Source: Alitta virens (Eukaryota > Annelida > Polychaeta > Phyllodocida > Nereididae). Taken from it: a DNA stretch of 64,000 bases. Of the stretch, positions 27,001 through 42,000 are shown in pieces. A program made the position numbers and the translations under genes. The notes under the pieces are model-generated. The model searched no databases. It was not told the DNA's origin and worked only from the letters and a program-made list of their open reading frames with translations. Positions within the stretch are counted from its first letter, which is position 1. Every line of letters starts with the position of its first letter. The stretch is taken from NCBI GenBank assembly GCA_932294295.1, contig OW028585.1, positions 24,966,813-25,030,812 on the forward strand, written 5' to 3'.

Positions 27001-30000
27001 TAAAATTTAAATCTAATATTGATATTGTAATTAGTATTTGTGATTTGATCTGTGATTTTATTTGCTATCTTTTATGTACTTATATAGACCAAATATTAAG
27101 CTAGATATTCTATATTATATAATAAGCATATAAATCTATCTGTCTCTCTAAACTATCTGTCTATCTACATATCCGATTTTCGTCTAATAAAGACTGAATT
27201 ATTCAGGGAAATGTGTAGAATTTATATAATAGTTAAGGTGGGAAAATTAATGGAGTATACTAGGCACAAACAAGAATATTCTTGTTAATAAAGTTAGTAA
27301 TACCTCACAGAGTATAGATATGTAGATATGTAGATAGACAGATAGTTATAAGATCTTCACCTAATAATATGTTACTATCAATAATTCATTGATTCGTAAT
27401 CAATAAAAAACGAAAATAAAACAATGTTTGTTGGCTTGTTGCCAATAAAATTCCGACTTGATAAAGATGTCTATGGAGCTATAACAACTATCTATAGATA
27501 GATACACTGTAGTTTAGAGTAATCATTTTAGATATTTATTTCATTTTTTATAAATTATCAATATTTCGTTCTTGTTGTTGTTTGTGAAAATAATCCAACT
27601 GGAATTAAAATTGATATTGCATGTTCCATCCATGATCAAAACAATCTCCCTCTTTAATATGCATAATAAACAGGAATCAGTTGAAAATCAGAATTTCAAT
27701 TAATGCTTGTGATCAATGATGAAAAAGCATGACCTTCCCCATTCTTTGTATTATTCAAAATGTTAATGGCAATTGACATAACGGTCAATTCAGAATTTCA
27801 ATTCATGCTTGTGATCAATGATTTCAATTCATGCTTGTGATCAATGATGAAAAAGCATGATTTACCCCATTCTTTGTATTATTCAAAATGCTAATAGCAA
27901 TTGACATAACGGTCAAGGCAGATTGCTATTACATATATAGGTTAATTGACTTTACAAAACCAAAGGAAAAGTCCTTCCCATTGGCCAGTTGGCAGAATGA
28001 TTAGAAATTAATTGCAATAAAGCTCATCCAAACAATGTATATATCATGGTCAAAAATATTGACCGCACCATTCAAGTCAAGAACATACACAGAGCACCTT
28101 GCCGCCGCCAGAGAACTGCATTCTCAGACGAATATCTCGTTTAATAACTGGTCTATTTTCAATCTGAAATTCTGTGTGGAATTAGTATGAACTCTCCTAT
28201 AATTCAGTATTTCTTTGACGAAAATCGGATTAATATTAATGGAGCAGCAGCCACCGCCAACCAACCGCCTTCTCAGACGAATATTTCGCTTAATATTCTA
28301 TTTTCAATCCGAAAACACCTATGGAGTCAGTATGAATTATACTACAATCCAATCTTTATTTGTATTTGACTAAAATCGGAATAATATTAGGGGAGCAGCA
28401 GCCTTTTAAAGAAGCACTCAGCATTGATACAGTCCTGGTGCGGATGTCTGTGAGAGCACCACTGTTTGCCTCCGCCAACCTAGCTACCTTCTCAGACAAA
28501 TAACTCGCTTAATATTTGGTATATTTTCGATCCAAAAACACGTATGGAATCAGTATAAACTATACTACAATTCCATTTTATTTGACGAAAATCTGACTAA
28601 TATTAGGGGAGCAGCAGCCTTTTAAAATATACTCCTGGAAGCCGTCGAGTTACTCCTACTACCCGCCGGCTTACTCCTACAACTCGGCGAGTCACCCGTA
28701 AAACCCGCCGAGTCACCGATAGAACCTGCCGAGTCATCTGTAGAACCCGCCGAGTCACCCGTAGAACCCGCCGAGTCACCCGTAGAACCCGCAGAGTCAC
28801 CCGTAGAACCCGAGGGTGGAAGCTGGCGAAGCCGGGCGTGGAAGCCGGGCGTGGCAGCCGGGCGTGGCAGCCGGGCGTGGCAGCCCGGCGTGGAAGCTCG
28901 GCATGGAAGCCCGGCGTGGAAGCCCGGGGGGTAGCCCAGCAGGTGCTGCCCCGCCCCTTTTTGCCACCAGAATCCGTCGCCAACCCGGCGAAAAAAGCTG
29001 TTACATAACCGTTACGTCACTCTACGGGTTCACTACGGCTAAAACAGCCTAGTGTGACAGGGGCTTTACATTGATCAGGTGCCCAGTTTACCTAATTGCA
29101 GAAAATTTAATATAAGCACACATTTCTGTGGATCCTACTATGTTTTCAATATAATAAGGACAATGTTAATTATTTGTAAGTGTTAATTTAATAGGATGCA
29201 TATTGCCTAGTATTCATAATACAGACAAAAAACAAAACTATCGGGGAATTTAATGATCACAGGTCCTGTGGTTGGAACAATTAATGCTGTGATTTCATCC
29301 TCTCCTTAAAGTTTATTAATCGACCAGGTTTGAAGGACAATTTTCGTCGTAATCGATAACAATGGTCGATTGTTCTCTTTGCTAAGACAATGGGAGAAGG
29401 ACAGGACTGTCTTATGTCATATGCTGTGTCAGTTTTATCTGCATTATTTTGTGTTTCTGAGCACCATTTAGTCATAAAAGGCGTACAGTCTGTGTGGCCT
29501 ATTTTGTAAAATATCCTGGCACCACCAAGTTTAAGGTTGATATTCTGTTCGGATGCTTGCGCTTTCCAAGCGAAATCACCATCATGGCCGCTCTGGTGGA
29601 AGGCTAGGATCGTGTTGGTTCCATCAATTGTAGTAAGACGATCCTTCATCGCCTTGGCAACTAACCAGTTATCATAACCATTTCGACCGATAACAAAGTC
29701 AGGAATACTGTTCCACGGGAACCCTCCCCTGGTTGTCACAAAGTAATCTTGGGCATTCTCCCCAAACAGCGTTCCCTTCTTGGCAAGCTGTGTCACTTCA
29801 TCGAACCATTTTATCTCTTGGTTTGTTTGTACTGGAACATTGGTTCTTTTTCCAACCAGCATTAATCCTTGCAGCTGGTTCATATAGGGCATAATAGCCA
29901 GTTCTAAAGTTCGTATAAACCCAGTATCGAAGAGTATATCACTGTTGGCATAGCAGTAAAAAGTTGTGTTGTGGAGTTTTTCAGCTTCGAGGTACATGTG

Positions 30001-33000
30001 TCTCAAGATTGGCAGACCTCCAGGGCTCCTCTTTGGAATGGTAACAATGCTCCATCCATGGGAGACAGCGAAGTTGTAGAGGTCATCATTGAGCTCATCT
30101 GCAAAGAAGAAAGAACGATTGTGAACTTGTCTGTAATGTAACTTTTGTAAAAGAGCTTTTATTGTAAAATGACAACAACAATTTAACAATTTAATTTCAT
30201 AAATAATAAAGGGCTGGTATAAATAAAATAATGCATTTGCCCCAATTGACGCAAGGTCTACAAGAAAACAAAATTTCTTTTGAACTTGTATACCAGAAGA
30301 ATTACAAAGAATATATACATTTGATAAATAAAATTGACAGAATTTTTAGTGCTTTGAATAGAGGAGCCGAAGGTTCTCTAGGTCCAGACGATGTCATAAT
30401 TCTTAAGATATTTTTTATTTTGCAATCTGTGCAAAGAAATTAAATAACAATTACTAACATTACCCCAGACTTCTACACAGTAAGACAAATGAGGGTAAAC
30501 AAAGGTTTTGCTATATTGACATGGTTATTCCATTTTAACTTATTATCAATTGTCACCCCCAGGAATTTATTGTCTTTCTAGGAGAGCTAAAAATCATAAA
30601 GTTTGACTGATCGGTATTCAATGACAATTTATTATCATTAAAATCTTTACCTGATATAAATATGTTGGTATTATCTGCATATATCAAAGGTAGAATCTTA
30701 TTTGAAACTTTTGCAAGATCATTAATATACAGAAGAAACAAAATAGGATCTAAAATACTACCTTGTGGAACTCCACATTTAACAAAAGTTTCTTTTGAAT
30801 TGATACAATCATAACTAACAGATTGTCTTCGCTCAGATAAATAACTGTTCATCAAATCCTGAGCTTCACCTCGTATGCTGTAAGCATATAGTGTATTAAA
30901 TGGAATTTTGTGGTTCACAGTATCAAATGCCTTCCTCAGATCGAGGAAGACGCCCAAAACTGAATTTCCCTTATCTATTTCAGATTTAAGTTTATCTACC
31001 AAACAAATTAGCTAAATTTGTTGCATGACTCTCTCTGAAATCAAACTTGTTGTACATTACTTTTCAAAAATTTTGGAGAAGAAATTGACACTGGTCTATA
31101 GTTTGAGATAAGAGCATAGTCATTACTTTTAAACAAAAGGTACAACCTTTGCTATAGTGTTGTCAGTTGAGGCCAATTTTTGACCAAATCATTACACGCT
31201 GGCACCAAATTTGGTGTATAAGTACTTTCAAACATGCTCTTTCATTCTAGAAGGGGTGCCATGACGAAATATGGCCAGGCGGCCGCCATCTTGAATTAAA
31301 AATGGCCGCTGCTAAGAATGCTTAAGTCCAACGTATTTCAAACAAATGTTCTTAAGTGTTGCCATAGTCATCATTTAACTGCCAAAAAAGTATAATAAAG
31401 CAAAGAAATATGTTGTAAATCATAAAATGTACTTAATGACACTGAAATCAGGAATTTCCATTTGGCATAGTTCTAAAATTTCGATAATTCGTAGGGACAA
31501 TTGCTTTAGGTGCTGAGCTATAGGCCTTTATATATATATATAACTATAGCTTAACAATAGTGGATGGTAAGGTGTCTAACATTGAGTTTTGTGGAACGAA
31601 GAAAATTACATATGCTGAGGTGAACCCGAAGCCATTATATAATTTTACCGTATCCCACAACAAAACTATGTTGGATGACATTGCTTACATTCTCCAAATC
31701 GTACAATATACATTACAACCATCCAACATATTTAACATATTTCCAATATAAACACATGCCGTATGACAATGAATTATAGACATTATTTAAATACAAGAAA
31801 AAAAAATTCATATTTTTTTTCAGTTTTAGTAATTTTTCTGAACTACCCGCTTCTCACGTTTGCGCTTTGCAACAATTCTGAAACCTCAACACATGAACAT
31901 CTCATCGTTCTGTCATTTCGTTGTTGGACGTTTAATACTATAAGATAAATTTATTAATTTATTTTAATAGGTGAGTAAACATGCAAAATATGTACATAAT
32001 CAGGTCGCTGGGCTTTGAGTTTATGGCTACTTGAAGTATTTTATTTTATTGAAAAAAAAAATCCAGCAATGTTAACCAAGCTCTTTCAGCTAATTTGAGG
32101 GGGGGGGGGCGGCTAATGCAGTGGTAGCACTCTGGGCTTCCAACCACTGGGTCCCGGGTTCACTATATGTCTACATGTAAACTTGTAATGTGCATGCACA
32201 TATTTCACTTTGATAATTTTTTTACTACTGTCAATATCTGTGTGTGGCTTGTAATAAGTAATAGTCTAGGGCTACAGATTTGTCAGCATTTTCTACGCAC
32301 CACTATGATATTGTTGGTGGCACTTTCTAAGTCAATATGGTGGCCATCCCAACTACAATTTAATGTAACAACCTTTCTAATGGAGAAGAGCATATTCAAA
32401 AGGACATGGGTGGCAAATTTCAAGTATTTAGCACAATTTGACTGGATATTATAAGCATTTGTTTTGTATTGTTGCGATATCATCAGTGGGCATTTTAAAT
32501 TAAAGATGGCAGCCATTCTGGTTGTATTTTAGTATGACAACTTTCTGACGTTAAAAAGCATGTTAAAAAGTAACTATGTGCCAAATTTGAAGTATCTAGT
32601 GTTGATTTGACAGGTTGTTATGAGCATTTTTTTTTTTTATCTAAATTGCGGCCGTCCTTCTAAAAATTCAGCGTGGCACCCCTTCTGTACGGAGCCCCTA
32701 AGAGGACATGGCAGAAAAAATTTCATGCGCTTAATTGAAAACCCCATCTTTCTTACACTTTTAGTTGCTGAAATACAACACAATACTATTTTGCATTCAA
32801 TATATATCTAATGAACTTTCTGACATATGTCCCAATTGGCTAGGGTCACTGAGTGCACTTCACTACAGAGGGCTTGGCCATTGAATGGAACAGCATTTTT
32901 AACTCCTAATAAAATAAAAACTATTAGGCCTAGATAAAAGATAGTGATAGAAGTGTGCATCCCTTTTTCTCATGCGCACGACTTAATTATTTCTTGCTCA

Positions 33001-36000
33001 CGACTTAATTAAATGGAAAAAAAAAATTTTGTATGCACCAAATGTTTGTTGTGCACACGACTTAATTTACTCGTGTGCAGCGAAAAAAAAAAAGTTCTTT
33101 AATTTACTTGTGCGCACGGGAAGATTTTTTTTTTCTGCCATGTCCTTTTAGGGGCTCTGTACTTCTGAGATGAGAGAGCATGTCCAAAAGTACCTATGTA
33201 CCAATTTTCATGCTTTGTACTAGTAAATCGTTCATTAGGGAAAACTCCCTGATTTAGGGAAATTTGACAGAAGTGTTTTAAAACATCAATTTAATATTTG
33301 TAAGAGTTTTTTTTATCACTTTTAGCGTGGATATTGTCATATCCTGGACAGCTTTCCTTTAATCTTTTAATAATCAGTTCAAGTTCTATTTTAATAATAT
33401 CTTTTAAATATATTGCATTTGGATTATTATTAATGAATTTATTTGGGTTCTAATTTGTGTCCTGGATTTTATGAGCTAAATTAGCTCCAACATTGACGAA
33501 ATAAGTATGGAAGTTTGTGCTATAACAGCTTTATCTGAACATAAATAATTTCCAATTTTAAAAAGAATTTTGAATCAAATGCTACTTATTCTTGTCTATG
33601 ACATTTTTAATTATGTTCCATGATCGTTTGCAGTTATTTCTATTACCTTCAAAAATATCAGTGTAATATTGTCGCTCACATATATTCATTAATTTTAATA
33701 AATTCCTAGTGATTGATTCTTAATACTTTATATATATATATCGTTTTATTGACAAGCCTGATATCAGGAATTGATACATGTGTCATACAACATTACAAAA
33801 CAAACAAATATACAACATAACAAAAACAAGTCTAGTGTCTACATCTACTATATATACAATCTATAATCTACTAGTATTTCTAAATATTTACTTGATAAAC
33901 GCAAGTCGGTTCCAGTTTTGTTTACATTTAAATACATGAATATAAAAATGAGAGTTAATACTGTACAGGTCAATACTTCAAGTGGGTAATACTGTAATGA
34001 TTACAAAACAAATTAGAATAAAAAGTCAGTTTGAAATGGCAAAAGAAGGTGTCCATGGGTTGGGTCAGTGGGTGGGGTCTTCAGAGCAGCATTGCGCTGA
34101 CCTCTGAAATGGCGAAAGGGGGTGTCCATGGGCTGGGTCAATGAGTGGGATCTTCAGAGCAACATTGCGCTGACCTCTGAGATTGTCATAATGGGGTGTT
34201 TGAATTGGAAGGTTCCCTGACTAGTGGAAGGGGGGCACCAATACTGAATTAACATTATGAAAAAACTCTATTTAGAAAGTTGCCTAATGCCTTTAGCACT
34301 TCTGGATTCTTACATGACAATAGGGCTTGGAATTGTTGAGATTTGTCTAGGTCATGAAAATTAGGTATATTATCTGTTGCTATCTTAAGTAATTCTAGCC
34401 TTGGTATTTCATTTTTATTACATGTCAGTAAGCAGTGAGATTCATCTTCTATTTCACCACTGTCACAATATTCACATATTCTCTCATGCAAACGAATTTT
34501 TGGGGATTCATGTCTACCAGTTTCAAGTTTAAGATTGTGGGAGCTAACTCTGCATCTTGCTATATTACTGTATGTTTTTTTGGGCAGATTTAATAGTAGG
34601 TATGGCTCAATGCAGTAACTGGTTTTAAATGTTTTATAGGTCCTTAGTTTAGGTTGGGCGTTTGTGTCATTTATTTCATGAAGAATTCTATCCTTTTCTT
34701 TGTCATAAAGTACTAGTTTTATCTTATTTGTCAGTACGCTGGGTTCTAGAGCTTGCCAATTAATTATGTTTGCTTCAGAGATGATATGCTTTACTTTAGT
34801 GTACCAGTTTCTCTGACCATTTGTGTGTAGTTTTCCTTGTATTTTCAAGCACTTATTTAATATTTCACTATGTACATAAAGTACATATTTTTCTTCAATT
34901 GAAACTGAATTGAAAGACGATACTAAATCGGTTGCCTCTTCAACAATTATTTCAAAATACTCTGTATGATGTAGAGATGTTGGGCTGTGGCTCCACAGAG
35001 ATGCAAAGACTGCTTATGCTATGCATTGCCTGCAGAGGGCAGCAGCAACTATGTAGGTGGCAGCACTTACTCCTGGATTCCTGATATCCCCACAGAGGGC
35101 AGTGTGGTAGCTGTCTATGATTGGCTGGTCAGGCTGGCCAATGGGGACAGTGCCTCCTGCCACAAAATGGGATGGAGGACCCAAGAATGGTAGCTTGCTC
35201 TCTGTCATTTGCTCCTGCAAGAGCCCTCTTGTGCTCGGAATGACATTGAACATTGCATCAGGGTCACCTGACTCTGTTTGGGTTTGTAGTTTGCTTCTGT
35301 GTATGACATGTTTGTTATATGTGTCTGTTTATGACATGTTGTTTATGTCCTGTAGGAATAAACCTATAAACTGAAATATGTTGTTAATCTTTGTTGGACA
35401 AGGCTAATGGTCATTGAACTGTTATTCCATGGTCAACTTGGCTGTATTAAGCTGAGAACCATTACAATGATAAGTTGCATACTTGAGTGTTCTTTAAATA
35501 CCTTTTTATGAATCTCGAATGTATGTATATTCATTTATATTTTCATAGAGTGTGAATTATGTCACATTAAATAGACTAGGACACTTCATTTTGCCCGTTT
35601 GCTTTGATACAAACTTGACTGAACAAGTTCCTTGCTTTTTTCAACATTCAAAGTACATTTGTATGGTCATGTAACGGATCTTTGTTTGTTTGCACAATGT
35701 AAATGATCTGCCATAAACATTAATTGTAGATATTTAGGTTTCTTTTGCTGCGTGACTGAACCAGCTATCACGAGGCTGAATCTGACATACAAAGATCCGT
35801 TACATGACCTTGTGTGAACATTTCAAGGATTTACCATGCACTTGGAAACTAAACTGCAGATGACTTCTTGTGAAACCAGGACTCCCATTGGCTGAGAGAC
35901 TGACTTAATAAGTCAATGGGAGTTCAGGATTCACATGACGTCCTCTGGAGTCTGGTTTTAAAGTCAGTGAAATCTGCAGTAAAACAAGATAACGGAGTCC

Positions 36001-39000
36001 TTAAGCCTTACCTTTGTCAGCAAATAAGACGGGCAGAACATACGGTCTGAGCATTGCCCAGTTCCTGATTGTGTTTTTATGAATCGTCTCTTTCTGGGAA
36101 GAATATCGGAAGCTGGTGAACATGGTGATTATGGCCTCTGGGGGAGCATTGATTTTCTCCAGGACAACTGAATATGACAGCACTTGAGTAGAGATGATTG
36201 GCAGTGCCTGGTGTGGCACATGTGGGGTTGACGATGAATTGAGAGTAGAACTTCTGAATACAATTTTAGTTGGCTTCTTATGGTAGAGGTACATCATGTT
36301 GGAGAAGAAAGCCAGGACTGCTGTGAGCAGGATGATCATGGCTGTCAGGGTGATGCTGGTCAGCCGGAAGAGTCGCGGAGGCATCGCAAATCTGGAACCG
36401 ACCATATTCAAAGGTTATGCTTGTGAATTGACGGAGTACAGGCCCAAATGTGCCACGTGCGTTTTCCATGCATTTGGATAAACGCATGGAAAACGCATGG
36501 TTTACACCTCATTTTAATTAGGCAAAAACCATACATTTTCCATGCGTTTATCCTTCTCATGGAAAATGCACCTGGCACATTTGGCCATGTACATGTTTGT
36601 AGTCCTAGCTCTATTGCGGGCAATTGGACTGCACTAGGGAGGTATAATGGAGAATATCCCATTTTCTTGTGTTACAGTAGATTTCATAAACTTGCAAACT
36701 CTAGGGGACGTCATTAAAATCCTTATGTTTGAACTGGAAAATGATTTTATGGAAACTATGAAGCTCCATATGTTGCAAAGAGAATGTTGACCTTTGCTGA
36801 AATTTAAAATCACGAAATGGTAAAAATTATTTCTTATCAGGTCATTTTGGGTTTATCACAAAAGTCGTTTTTCATCTATACATTTCTCGAAAAAATGTTT
36901 GTTCACACCTGAGCAGTGTAACTAATAATCAATTTTTTTTCCTGCCGAGCTTAAGATGTATATATATTGCAATAAGATACTAAAGTGTATAGGAATAACA
37001 GCGCCGCTACTTCACTGACAACAGTTAGCCCATATAACAGGCTTGAGCTATTGTTTCATGTTTATGGATGTAGATGACATGAACAGCATGCCACTATAAA
37101 TGACTGCAAATACCACTTACCAGTGATACCGCGTCAAAAGCTCATAGTTAAATAAATTCACCACAATTTTACAGCTGGTTTCATAGACTTGGAAACTAGA
37201 CTATAGAGGACATCGTGTAAATTCAGGCCTTGCATTGACTAGGGCAATCACTCAATAGTCCTCTGGAGTATAATTCCCAAGTATATATGCAAACGGAATA
37301 CATGCGCATGTTTACCTTGGTCATGAAGCAACACAGCCCGCTTCATTTTAATGTTTCAATATTCTGCAGTCATAATTCGTAGATATGCATCTGGTATGAC
37401 ACGAGCAAACAGTGAATGCAGCAGCAGTGTTTCCATGCACCTAGTGACGCTCATCAATTTATTCCAAGCATTCGATCTATCTGACCGATATTTGCCTGTC
37501 TTTAGTTGGCCATTAATAATTAAAAGGTTCCCATGGCAAAGCTTGATTGTCAATATATATATTTGGGGCTCTTTTGTGATAACATCCGTGTGCCTGCGAT
37601 TACTACATATAATATAGTACTAGGTTTTGTGATAACATTCTAGTTGCTGATGCTTTTTTTTCAAAGGTATGCTGTCACTTATCCTTCAGCGTTTGACATA
37701 GTTCTCACTCCCTGGTGATCACTGAAGCGGAGAACATTATCAGCCCGTTCGGGCTGCATAATAAATGATTTTGTCACCAGCCAATACTGCCATCTGATTG
37801 GTTAAGGAGGGTAACGAATGGGATTAAAAATGCAAATACACTCAACGCGGGCTATAACTGTTACATAATTGTTGGCTTAAATTAGGGAGAAACAACATGG
37901 GATTCATTATCCATATAATTTCCATATTTCTCTCCCTAGGTGAAGATTCTATAACTAACGCATAAATCAATTAAAAAAACTTTTTTTTGATGGATATTAT
38001 AGTAATTTGTATCAATTTCATGGGAGGTTGTGAATTGTTAAACAGTGCACATATAGCATACAAACAAACTGACAGGTTTAACCAAACATAACAGGATTAA
38101 CTAACGTTGAAACATAAGAATATTCAGAACTGAAGTGAAGTTTTGCAAACACTGATACATGGATATATAGAAGGGCGGTTAACTTGTCTTAGTTTCTTGT
38201 CAAAATAAAATATTTGTTCCCTAAGGCCAAGCTGCATGATTAACTGCAGGAACCTAATCCGAGTACAGTGACAAGATCCCAGGCAATATGCATCTCAGCT
38301 AATTTGAAGTAATTTCTAAAGGTTCTTTTCTTTTTTTTGGTGGGTTTTCTTGGAACATATGTCAAAAGACATCAAATCGAGCACCTCAACAGAGAAAGCT
38401 TTAGGGTGTTGGATTGGAGCTGAATAGTGGATTGCTCAACTTTCTTTCAACAAATCTACAAAAATGAGTTACCCGATCTTCTCTAAAGCCAGTGGTTTTC
38501 CTGGGAAAAAGAAACTGTACCAGCTTGCAACTGTGATCAAATGGGTGTAGACATAGAAAATAATGAAGTAGCAAGTAATGCTACCTCATGGGTTGTCAGC
38601 CATTTTGTGATCAGGTAACTGCAGTTACCCATGCAGCTCTGGGCTTCCAACCACTGGGTCCCGGGTTCAATTCCCGGTCGAGCCTATGTTGGATGGCTGT
38701 TTCATCCTTCGTCTCATTGCCCTGGTCCCTACCTGTCCTAATTAGCCCATCAGGTGCAAAAATACATGATGTAAAGCCCTAATCCACCACCACCACCCAT
38801 GCAGCTTTACCCCAGTGATCCGTTTATATGGTACGGTACCATTTCTTTTAGCATACCACACAGTCAAATAGCTTAAATTTCAATGAATTTCAAACAACGT
38901 TTTGGCCAAATAAATTTTTTGTGCAAATATTTCGCATAATATTGGCAATTTCAATTAAGACAGTGTAAATAAACTTTTAATGCTTAAATAAAATTTAGGC

Positions 39001-42000
39001 CCGGAAATTTGTTGTTTAACTTGTGCCCTCTGTTTTGATATTGCAGTTTTTTTTTATCAGTTTGTCCGTATATTTTTGTTGTCTGTTGCTTATCACTTCA
39101 CACAATGACACAAATTAGTGTATGTAATCAGCTGAATGCATGTCAAACAAATTGCAAGTACACTCAGATGTGGCAATTACATGGTCAAATGTGCCACGTG
39201 CGTTTTCCATGAGAAGGATAAACGCATGGAAAACGCATGGTTTTTAGCTAATTGTAATGAGACAAAAACCATGTGTTTTCCATGCGTTTGGATAAATGCA
39301 TGGAAACCGCACGTGGCACAATTGGCCATGTACAAGGTAATACTTCCCACCATGTGGGCACAAATCCTTAAACAATTGCACCCTAACTGCACCGTTCTGG
39401 GCTAACTAATATCCAAGCCTCATTTACGTCCAAGTTGGCAGAATGAGGGCCATGCAGTAGTCTTTCTATTTTTTCGTGGGATTCTATGTGCACGCTGTTT
39501 TAGCCTATCTGAATCTATATCTATACTGACAAATAATGTATGCACACACTATTGATAACCTTGACATGCTGATATTTGTACACAGTCATCATTTTCATGC
39601 AATGAATTGGCAGTATCACTTTTACACTTCCTAAAAATTGTTAATTTTATCACTGAATGAACTAGTCATCGCCGATATAAACCTAATTACTCATTTTCAA
39701 TGATATGAACTGATGATAGTTGGCACTGATCCGTGTATACTGTCCAGACAGTATTTATTCAACCCGTTGCAGAATACCACAGAAAATGACAGGACTGCTA
39801 CCAGGCTAGCTAACTACTCCCAACTGTTCTGCTTGTGCACATTTGAAACAAAGCCTCTATTTTGCTATGATTCAAATTAGGATGATTGTTAAATTTTGCA
39901 AACTGCATGTAGAAATACTAGGCAATAACAAGCTATGCATGTTCCAACGTTCGATCAATGAAGAAAGATAAATTGTCAATGATGTGGAATATCCGAGAAT
40001 GAAGATCTGGTTTATTACACCTCATCACAAATTTGAGTACATTTAACCACCCGCCAAGGAGTTTGGTTTGGAGAAAAACTTACTGTCGTAATTAACAATA
40101 GGAGTAAAGAGTAAGTACAGTGGTTAGATACATTGCTTTTGGCTGTTACAATAAACTGGTTTTGTTTGTTTCCACATATATCACACCAGTATGTCAAGCT
40201 TAATGACAAATGACTGGAAAAAATAATGAATAATTTTACAAAATGACAAGTTTGCGCATGACAGGTGGGATGGAGGGGCAACAGCTGGCACCTGCTCAGT
40301 TTCAATAGCTTTAATTTTTCCATATTTTTGATATATGAGTCAGGACATACATTTGATGTGTTTTGCATGAATTGTGACTGAAGCACAACAGTCAATTAAG
40401 CGAGTTGGGGGGGGGGGGGGCAGGGGGGGGGGGGGCATGGAGCAGGTCAAAATTGACAGAAATGTTAGCAACAAGTCAAAGAATGATCAAAAGGATAAAA
40501 TAATTAGGATTATTCAACCTATCAATTGCAACATGGTCACCATACGCCCTCAAAAGCAAGGAGTAGAGGGCATACACAGAAAGATAACTGGATACAGGAT
40601 GGTATTGGGATCACTTGAAAAATGCAATCACTCCTTTCCTGTATAGCTGTTTTCCTGGATGAAGATGGTATTTCCAGTGAAGGGGACACCTGGATGCAGG
40701 GAGAATGGGCGGTTGAAGGGAAACAACATTAAGAAATATAGGTACATTGAGTTTTTCAGAGCACCCATGGGAGCTGTGAACTACCCCACAGGTTCTTCAT
40801 GCATGTTGGAGTTTTTGTCTCAACCAAGCCCTGAAGAACTATATACCTCATAAGTATTTCAGTTTTGAAAGGTTCTTCAGGGGTGTCAAGCTCAAGAAAA
40901 ATTGAGAAGGAGTGAGAATCAAACTCCGTTTTCCCACAAAGAAAGCAGCCATGCTAACCATTATACCACAGATGCCATTGGTCCTGGTGGTGGTTCAAGG
41001 ATCACAATAAAACAACAGCTCTATTTATGGTTCTTGTTAGCTGTTAGCTGGCCTGTAATTAATGGGCTTAGATTCCAATTTAATCAGTCTCTGTACATGG
41101 CCAATAGTTCCACGTGCGTTTTCCATGCGTTTGGTAAACGCATGGTTTTCCCTCATTATGATTAGACAAAAACCATGCGTTTTCCATGCGTTTATCCTTC
41201 TCATGGAAAAGGCATGTGGCACAATTGGCCATGTAGCTCACTGGGTGACACACTGGCTTGTGAATACCATGGGCACAACCAACATTTGATTTCAAAAGCC
41301 TCAAAGTCCCTTGAAATACCATGGTTTAGGGTTCTTCCCAAATACCCTAGTGGTGGGTCCCATGTGGGCCCTTATAGGGTTCTGTATTTGTGACAAGCCA
41401 GAAAACCCAGTTTGGTTCTACCCTTTTTTTTTTTAATTCTGATGGCCTTGGCCATTTAAAGGTTCTTATCCTTAGAATGTGTAATCATATGAACCAGTCT
41501 GTTAGCATTTTCGTCCCCAATTAATATTCATGAGCTGATCACAGTATACTAAATCTGTGCACCCTGGTGAATGTCTCATGTAGACTAATAAAAACTCCTT
41601 CAAACAACCTATGCCATTAAATTAGTCTCCAAAAGCTAATTTCATCATAGAGGTAAACTTGTTGCTTTTATTGCCTTTTCATTAACCATGTACACAGACC
41701 TTTCTTCACTCATCTTGAGCCTTTTATGTATTAAGTACAGCCTGTTGAGATTGATATAGAGTAAATGAGTACATCAGGTATGTCACTTTGCATACGTGCA
41801 TATGCCTGTTAACTTTAACCAGCCCATGGGCCCTATATAAGTGGAACCAGACATTTACTAAAGGGCGTTCACACTGTCACGGATAAGACCTATGTATGAC
41901 CACGTAGGTGAAACATGGCAATCACATATAAATTCTTTTAACGAGCGTACGTGAGGCAGTCATAGATCACTCAGCGGACGTCCATTAAATGCTCGCCAAG